Shown here piece by piece: positions 5,551 to 8,173 of a stretch of DNA of 8,173 nucleotides. The position numbers and the translations under genes were made by a program. The notes beneath the pieces are model-generated. The model searched no databases. It was not told where the DNA came from and worked only from the letters and a program-made list of their open reading frames with translations. The first letter of the stretch is position 1. Every line of letters starts with the position of its first letter. This DNA is from Thermoproteota archaeon (GTDB lineage: Archaea > Thermoproteota > Bathyarchaeia > Bathyarchaeales > Bathycorpusculaceae). The stretch covers positions 1 to 8,173 of the forward strand of contig JAAZFA010000038.1 of assembly GCA_012511995.1 (NCBI GenBank), written 5' to 3'.

Positions 5551-6274
5551 AGCCAACCACCTTTGCAAAAACTTCCTCAAGGTTTTCACTGTTATAACGT
5601 GCTTTGAGTTCTTTAGGTTCCCCTTCCATCACAAGATGACCTTTGTTGATAAAGGCAACCCTGTTACAGAGAAACTCTACCTCGAGCATATTGTGACTGC
5701 TCAAAAGCACCGTTACACCATGATCTTTGACATAGCGTTTAACGATCTCACGAATATGGTAAGCGTGCATAACATCCAAGCCACTTGTCGGCTCATCCAA
5801 AACAGCTAATTTTGGTTTAGTCATCAAAGCTCTAGCAACTAAAAGGCGACGTTTCATGCCTTTACTGTAAGTTTTTGCTTTATCCTTTAAGCGATCCCCT
5901 AAACCACAGATAGCCGCAGCCTCAGCAACAACATTTTTTATATTCACACCAAAACCAGTTTGAAGTTTAGCCATAAACTCAAGATACTCCCAACCTGTGA
6001 GGTTAGGATAAGCACCTGATTCTTCAGGAAGATATGAAATTATTTGTCGTGTCTTATCAGGTGCTCTAACGGCATCCTGTCCATAAATCAAAATTGTCCC
6101 TGATGTTGGTTTTATCAGTGTACAAACCATACGGATAGTAGTTGTTTTTCCTGCACCATTAGGTCCAATTAAACCAAAAATTTCTCCAGGCTTAATATGG
6201 AAACTAACACCATCAAGAGCCATGATTTGACCAAACTGTTTAGTTAGAGACTCTACTTCCACTGCTAAACGCAA
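5543..6274 (-). CDS. ABC transporter ATP-binding protein (NatA-like)
   Basis: This 243-residue protein is the ATPase of the export system, acting on the cytoplasmic face of the membrane. All nucleotide-binding motifs are visible: Walker A GPNGAGKTT (37-45), a Q-loop region SYLPEESGAYPNLT (80-93) where Glu takes the usual Gln place as in NatA-type ATPases, signature YSKGM (136-140), Walker B LAVLDEP (156-162), D-loop SGLD (164-167) and H-loop H194. The C-terminus is short, without a regulatory domain. The start is TTG at 6272-6274, with GGAG about 9 bases upstream and MRLAVEVESLTKQFG as a typical first strand; no ATG precedes it in frame. It overlaps the permease by 8 bases. A probable small membrane protein gene lies 59 bases upstream. 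Confidence 0.9.
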   Translation of the reverse strand: MRLAVEVESLTKQFGQIMALDGVSFHIKPGEIFGLIGPNGAGKTTTIRMVCTLIKPTSGTILIYGQDAVRAPDKTRQIISYLPEESGAYPNLTGWEYLEFMAKLQTGFGVNIKNVVAEAAAICGLGDRLKDKAKTYSKGMKRRLLVARALMTKPKLAVLDEPTSGLDVMHAYHIREIVKRYVKDHGVTVLLSSHNMLEVEFLCNRVAFINKGHLVMEGEPKELKARYNSENLEEVFAKVVGYA

Positions 6275-6296
6275 ATACCCGCTCTCCGCCTATTCT

Positions 6297-6310
6297 ACTT
6301 AAAATATCCT
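6297..6310 (-). promoter_or_regulatory. Possible TATA box before the ABC ATPase gene
   Basis: On the minus strand AGGATATTTTAAGT is centred about 29 bases before the TTG start at 6274. If used it would give an almost leaderless message starting downstream of the GGAG site, so the ABC genes may have a promoter of their own besides read-through from the small gene upstream. Confidence 0.3.
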
Positions 6311-6333
6311 TTTAGGCTTATTGGTTAAAAAGT

Positions 6334-6462
6334 CTATACATGAATTGCTCGTTGTTGCTTTAGCTTCTTAATTTGGCTTGATCTCATACGATAAGATAAG
6401 TATGAACTAAAGGTTAAAAAAACACCAAAAGCAAAAACCTGTACAATTACCCATATATCCAA
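6334..6462 (-). CDS. Small single-pass membrane protein, 42 residues
   Basis: A TTG-started frame gives MDIWVIVQVFAFGVFLTFSS (1-20) followed by YLSYRMRSSQIKKLKQQRAI and HV. Residues 3-23 form a clear membrane helix and the rest is strongly basic, predicting the N-terminus outside and a positively charged cytoplasmic tail. I do not recognise it, but the composition is hard to obtain by chance. GGGA lies 5 bases before TTG, with a fuller AAGGGAG 12 bases upstream, and a TATA-like box at 6506-6517 would start transcription about 23 bases ahead. It is 59 bases upstream of the ABC ATPase on the same strand, so it may be an accessory subunit or regulator of that exporter. An ATG frame (6407-6523) overlaps out of frame and is less protein-like. 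Confidence 0.45.
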   Translation of the reverse strand: MDIWVIVQVFAFGVFLTFSSYLSYRMRSSQIKKLKQQRAIHV

Positions 6463-6505
6463 TGTTTTCCCAATCTCCCTTAATAAAAAGAATCTTCGAT
6501 GCTGC

Positions 6506-6517
6506 GTTATTTAATTT
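6506..6517 (-). promoter_or_regulatory. Probable TATA box for the small membrane protein / ABC unit
   Basis: On the minus strand AAATTAAATAAC is a good TATA match. The predicted start near 6485 gives a short leader that still includes AAGGGAG (6474-6480) before the TTG at 6462. Confidence 0.4.
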
Positions 6518-6601
6518 TTCCATCAAACTAACGTAATTAAATGGAAGTAAAGTACATAAAAAATAAGAATACAAACACCCATATATACAAAGGGAATAAT
6601 T

Positions 6602-6886
6602 TTGGAAAGAAAGGATGCAGTTAGTCTTGTCAAAGAAATTAACAAGGAATGCGAAAGCATACGGGGCACTTCTATTATGCTAAAGTTACCTGAAGAAACA
6701 GATGTGCTCTCTAAGGGGTATCAAGTGCATTTAATAATGACAGTTGATTTGGCTAAAATGCGTTGTCTTGAGGTAGTGGCAGGTCAATATGGCTACGTAG
6801 TTAAGTGTATCCCTGATAGGGGAATAGTTATAATTTATAAACCTGAAAAAGGCAAACCTGCTTTGCCAAGTGGTGGTCGAGCATAG
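6602..6886 (+). CDS. Hypothetical protein, 94 residues
   Basis: A TTG start at 6602-6604 follows AAAGGGA with 6-base spacing, and a TATA-like ACATAAAAAATAAG (6554-6567) fits a short leader, so the gene is well supported. The protein begins with a helix, MERKDAVSLVKEINKECESI (1-20), then has alternating beta strands: TSIMLKLP (23-30), YQVHLIMTV (40-48), CLEVVAGQYGYVVKCIPDRG (55-74) and IVIIYKP (75-81), and ends with a Gly/Pro/Lys tail. It looks like a small soluble alpha/beta domain without a membrane segment or metal-binding cluster. I do not recognise its family. It is divergent from the ABC unit and about 160 bases upstream of rpl15e on the same strand, so read-through into the ribosomal genes is possible. 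Confidence 0.7.
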   Translation: MERKDAVSLVKEINKECESIRGTSIMLKLPEETDVLSKGYQVHLIMTVDLAKMRCLEVVAGQYGYVVKCIPDRGIVIIYKPEKGKPALPSGGRA

Positions 6887-6930
6887 AGACAATTAGACAA
6901 AATTACATCCATATAGAGTCTTGAGCGCTG

Positions 6931-6944
6931 GAAAAGGTTTATTT
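6931..6944 (+). promoter_or_regulatory. Strong BRE/TATA promoter for rpl15e-rpl13e
   Basis: GAAAAGGTTTATTT combines a purine-rich BRE with a TATA box close to the archaeal consensus. The expected start is near 6966, about 80 bases before the rpl15e ATG, as suits a highly expressed ribosomal operon. Confidence 0.5.
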
Positions 6945-6950
6945 CACTCT

Positions 6951-7022
6951 ATGCGGTTCTCATGTGAAATTGCAGACGGACAACCTTGTCCGTTGGGATG
7001 TGGCCGAGAGGCTGAACCGCAA
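6951..7022 (+). promoter_or_regulatory. Structured leader candidate upstream of rpl15e
   Basis: Perfect 8-bp arms TGCGGTTC (6952-6959) and GAACCGCA (7014-7021) close a region holding two further hairpins: ACGGACAA/TTGTCCGT (6976-6993) and GGCC-GAGA-GGCT (7002-7013, GNRA tetraloop). Together they make a three-way junction. The 5' arm can instead pair with AATTGCA (6968-6974; 7 bp, two G-U), so two exclusive folds exist, as in leader switches. The predicted promoter start (near 6966) would exclude the 5' arm, so the full fold needs a transcript from upstream. It is not a tRNA, as no T-loop is present. Confidence 0.4.
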
Positions 7023-7047
7023 ACAAAAAATGCAAAAGTGAAAAAAC

Positions 7048-7665
7048 ATGGCATACAAATATATTGCCGAAGAATGGTCAAAACCAGAAGAAAGCTTCGT
7101 AGAAGCTCTAATGCGCCAACGCCTAATACTATGGCGTAAACAACCTTCAACAGTGCGCATTGAAAACCCAACCAGAGTCGACAAAGCAAGAAAACTTGGA
7201 TATAAAGCCAAACAAGGCATCATAGTTGCAAGAACCAAAGTCCGCAGAGGAGGACTAAGAAAACTTCGGCCAAGATCAGGCAGACGCCCCAAGCGTATGG
7301 GTGTCAACAAATTTAAACCCGCAAAAAACCTTCGCTTAATCGCTGAAGAAAGAACCCAAAAACACTTCCCTAACTTAGAAGTACTAAACAGCTACTGGGT
7401 TGGAGAAGACGGCAGACACAAGTGGTTTGAAGTTATCCTTGTAGATACAAACGCACCGACCATAAAAACCGACAAAGACGTCGGTTGGATGACCGAGAAA
7501 CAACATACAGGTCGTGTCTTTCGTAGTATGACAAGCGCAGGTAAAAGTGTAAGAGGCTTACGTCATCGTGGTGCAGGCGCGGAAAAAGTACGTCCTAGCC
7601 AAAGAAAAGGAGCTAAAAAACATCATGGTAAAAAACGCCAACGTAAGGGAGATGGTCCATACTAA
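7048..7665 (+). CDS. rpl15e: Large-subunit ribosomal protein L15e
   Basis: This 205-residue protein is eL15, a component of the 50S subunit in archaea and eukaryotes that binds 23S rRNA. It matches along its whole length: MAYKYIAEEW (1-10) and the R-Q-R-x2-LWR segment (23-30), RVDKARKLGYKAKQGIIVAR (43-62) with the following KVRRGGLRKLRPRSGRRPKR (64-83), KNLRLIAEERTQKHFPNLEV (93-112) with the conserved NSYWVGEDGRHKWFEVILVD (114-133), and a basic tail (GLRHRGAGAEKVRPSQRK, 170-187) that reaches into rRNA. Length is normal. ATG at 7048-7050 starts exactly at the family N-terminus; GTGA seven bases upstream may serve as a weak ribosome-binding site. The stop TAA abuts the ATG of rpl13e, so the two are coupled. 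The leader has the structure described for 6951-7022. Confidence 0.96.
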   Translation: MAYKYIAEEWSKPEESFVEALMRQRLILWRKQPSTVRIENPTRVDKARKLGYKAKQGIIVARTKVRRGGLRKLRPRSGRRPKRMGVNKFKPAKNLRLIAEERTQKHFPNLEVLNSYWVGEDGRHKWFEVILVDTNAPTIKTDKDVGWMTEKQHTGRVFRSMTSAGKSVRGLRHRGAGAEKVRPSQRKGAKKHHGKKRQRKGDGPY

Positions 7666-7869
7666 ATGCACCACATAAAACCTACATTTATCTCCCGAAA
7701 AGGTAAACAGAAAAAAGGCAAAGGTTTCAGCATAAACGAATTAAAAGCTGCCGGCATCAGCAAACAGGAAGCAAGAAAAGCAGGTTTACCAGTTGACGTA
7801 CGACGCAAAAGTGAGCACGAAGAAAACGTCGCCGCTATAAAAAGTCATGTAAAGAAAACAAAAGCCTAA
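7666..7869 (+). CDS. rpl13e: Archaeal ribosomal protein L13e
   Basis: This 67-residue protein is the short archaeal form of eL13, found mainly in Thermoproteota-related and some other archaeal lineages, where it joins the large subunit. The diagnostic stretch is GKGFSINELKAAGISKQEAR (18-37), then KAGLPVDVRRKSEHEENVAA (38-57): a helix, a turn with GLPVD-RRK, and the EENV helix. The N-terminus (1-17) and C-terminus (58-67) are basic tails for rRNA contact. Its ATG immediately follows the rpl15e stop (TAA-ATG), with GGAGATGG about 10 bases upstream as a possible ribosome-binding site, so it is read from the same message. A hairpin and T-run follow within about 35 bases. Confidence 0.9.
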   Translation: MHHIKPTFISRKGKQKKGKGFSINELKAAGISKQEARKAGLPVDVRRKSEHEENVAAIKSHVKKTKA

Positions 7870-7886
7870 ACCGTGAATCATATAGC

Positions 7887-7920
7887 ACTCAATTTTTTTG
7901 AGTACTCCAAACTTTTTCTT
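7887..7920 (+). terminator. Terminator of the rpl15e-rpl13e operon
   Basis: ACTCAATTTTTTTGAGT (7887-7903) is a perfect 6-bp inverted repeat around a T loop with 7 consecutive T, and a second T-rich stretch (7911-7920) follows. It starts 18 bases after the rpl13e stop. Confidence 0.55.
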
Positions 7921-8173
7921 AACTAGACTCTAAACAACACTTTTAACTTCAAAAAGGGAAAAGAGACTGGTACATTCTCTTGTATAATTGTGGATGTTTT
8001 CTAACTAGTAGATATAATCATCATACAAACTACGATTGTGACAGACCTGTGATTGCCGGCAAGAAGTATTGATCAGTCACAGATGATGTTTCATCAGAAG
8101 AACTATAGTAAGAATTAGAATCTACAACGGTTGCAATCGTAGATGCAGTACTGTCAATTCACTTGGTCCTTTA
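7921..8173. other. Intergenic region without a supported gene
   Basis: No ORF with a start codon is convincing. The stretch holds a 9-bp inverted repeat (8030-8038 and 8134-8142) with nested shorter ones, and a minus-strand frame (8030-8158) rich in Ser/Thr that is open for 42 codons but lacks a start within the window. It could be the 3' end of a decayed or frameshifted surface-protein gene, or chance. Confidence 0.35.

Noticed and set aside
6992..7021. Segment resembling the 5' half of a tRNA-Ser/Leu (TGTGGCCGAGAGGCTGAA)
   Set aside because: The D-stem partner is wrong (CCG instead of GGC), and no anticodon arm, T-loop or acceptor partner follows. A permuted arrangement was considered, but the upstream part has no proper T-arm either.
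6921..7139. 72-codon + strand frame starting before rpl15e
   Set aside because: It runs out of frame into rpl15e and covers the promoter and leader; no ribosome-binding site or recognisable protein pattern.
6944..7310. Long minus-strand frames opposite the start of rpl15e (6944-7189 and 6960-7310)
   Set aside because: Both are antisense to L15e and its leader, with compositions explained by the reverse of Arg/Lys codons.
7990..8030. Minus-strand ATGATGA near 8020 as a possible box C
   Set aside because: No CTGA box D is found at a suitable distance and no terminal stem forms.
8076..8100. Minus-strand CTGATGA ... CTGA resembling C/D box sRNA motifs
   Set aside because: The boxes are only about 14 bases apart and no matching second C'/D pair or terminal stem is present.

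Overview
The window looks like part of an archaeal chromosome, most likely a TACK-group lineage such as a Bathyarchaeia-like organism. The evidence is a eukaryote-type ribosomal protein L15e followed directly by an archaeal L13e (typical of Thermoproteota-related lineages), an archaeal translation initiation factor 1A, TATA/BRE-like promoters, T-run terminators and many small CxxC zinc-ribbon proteins. The DNA is AT-rich. No insertion sequence, CRISPR array, rRNA or convincing tRNA is visible.

Layout. (1) 1-867, +: C-terminal 288 residues of a probable TIM-barrel, glycoside-hydrolase-like protein, cut by the window edge. (2) 1047-1601, +: flavin reductase/flavoredoxin-like FMN-binding split-barrel protein, convergent with (3) 1680-1898, -: a CxxC-x17-CxxC zinc-ribbon protein. 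Its upstream region has a palindrome between two TATA-like boxes. (4) 2049-3211, -: a compact four-gene unit of aIF1A, a LysW-like zinc ribbon that seems to start with AUA, an Mrr-like fold protein lacking the usual catalytic residues, and a 35-residue basic protein. (5) 3212-3700: AT-rich intergenic DNA with the probable aIF1A promoter and a weak 44-codon + strand ORF ending at a T-run. (6) 3701-4120, -: a Cys-rich protein with a C-terminal zinc ribbon. (7) 4264-6462, -: an ABC-2 export system (ATPase plus permease, overlapping by 8 bases), preceded by a probable 42-residue single-pass membrane protein. (8) 6602-6886, +: a 94-residue protein of unknown function. (9) 7048-7869, +: rpl15e and rpl13e as a tight operon. 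Its leader can fold into a three-helix structure with a competing alternative pairing. (10) 7870-8173: a terminator, then DNA with a 9-bp inverted repeat and a Ser/Thr-rich open stretch on the minus strand, without a firm gene.

Functional picture. Two translation-related operons flank a membrane export system. The points most worth a second look are the apparent AUA start behind a strong GGAGGT ribosome-binding site in the aIF1A operon, the LysW-like tail of that protein, the L15e leader structure, and the very small ORFs. All functional calls come from reading motifs by eye; no database search was possible.
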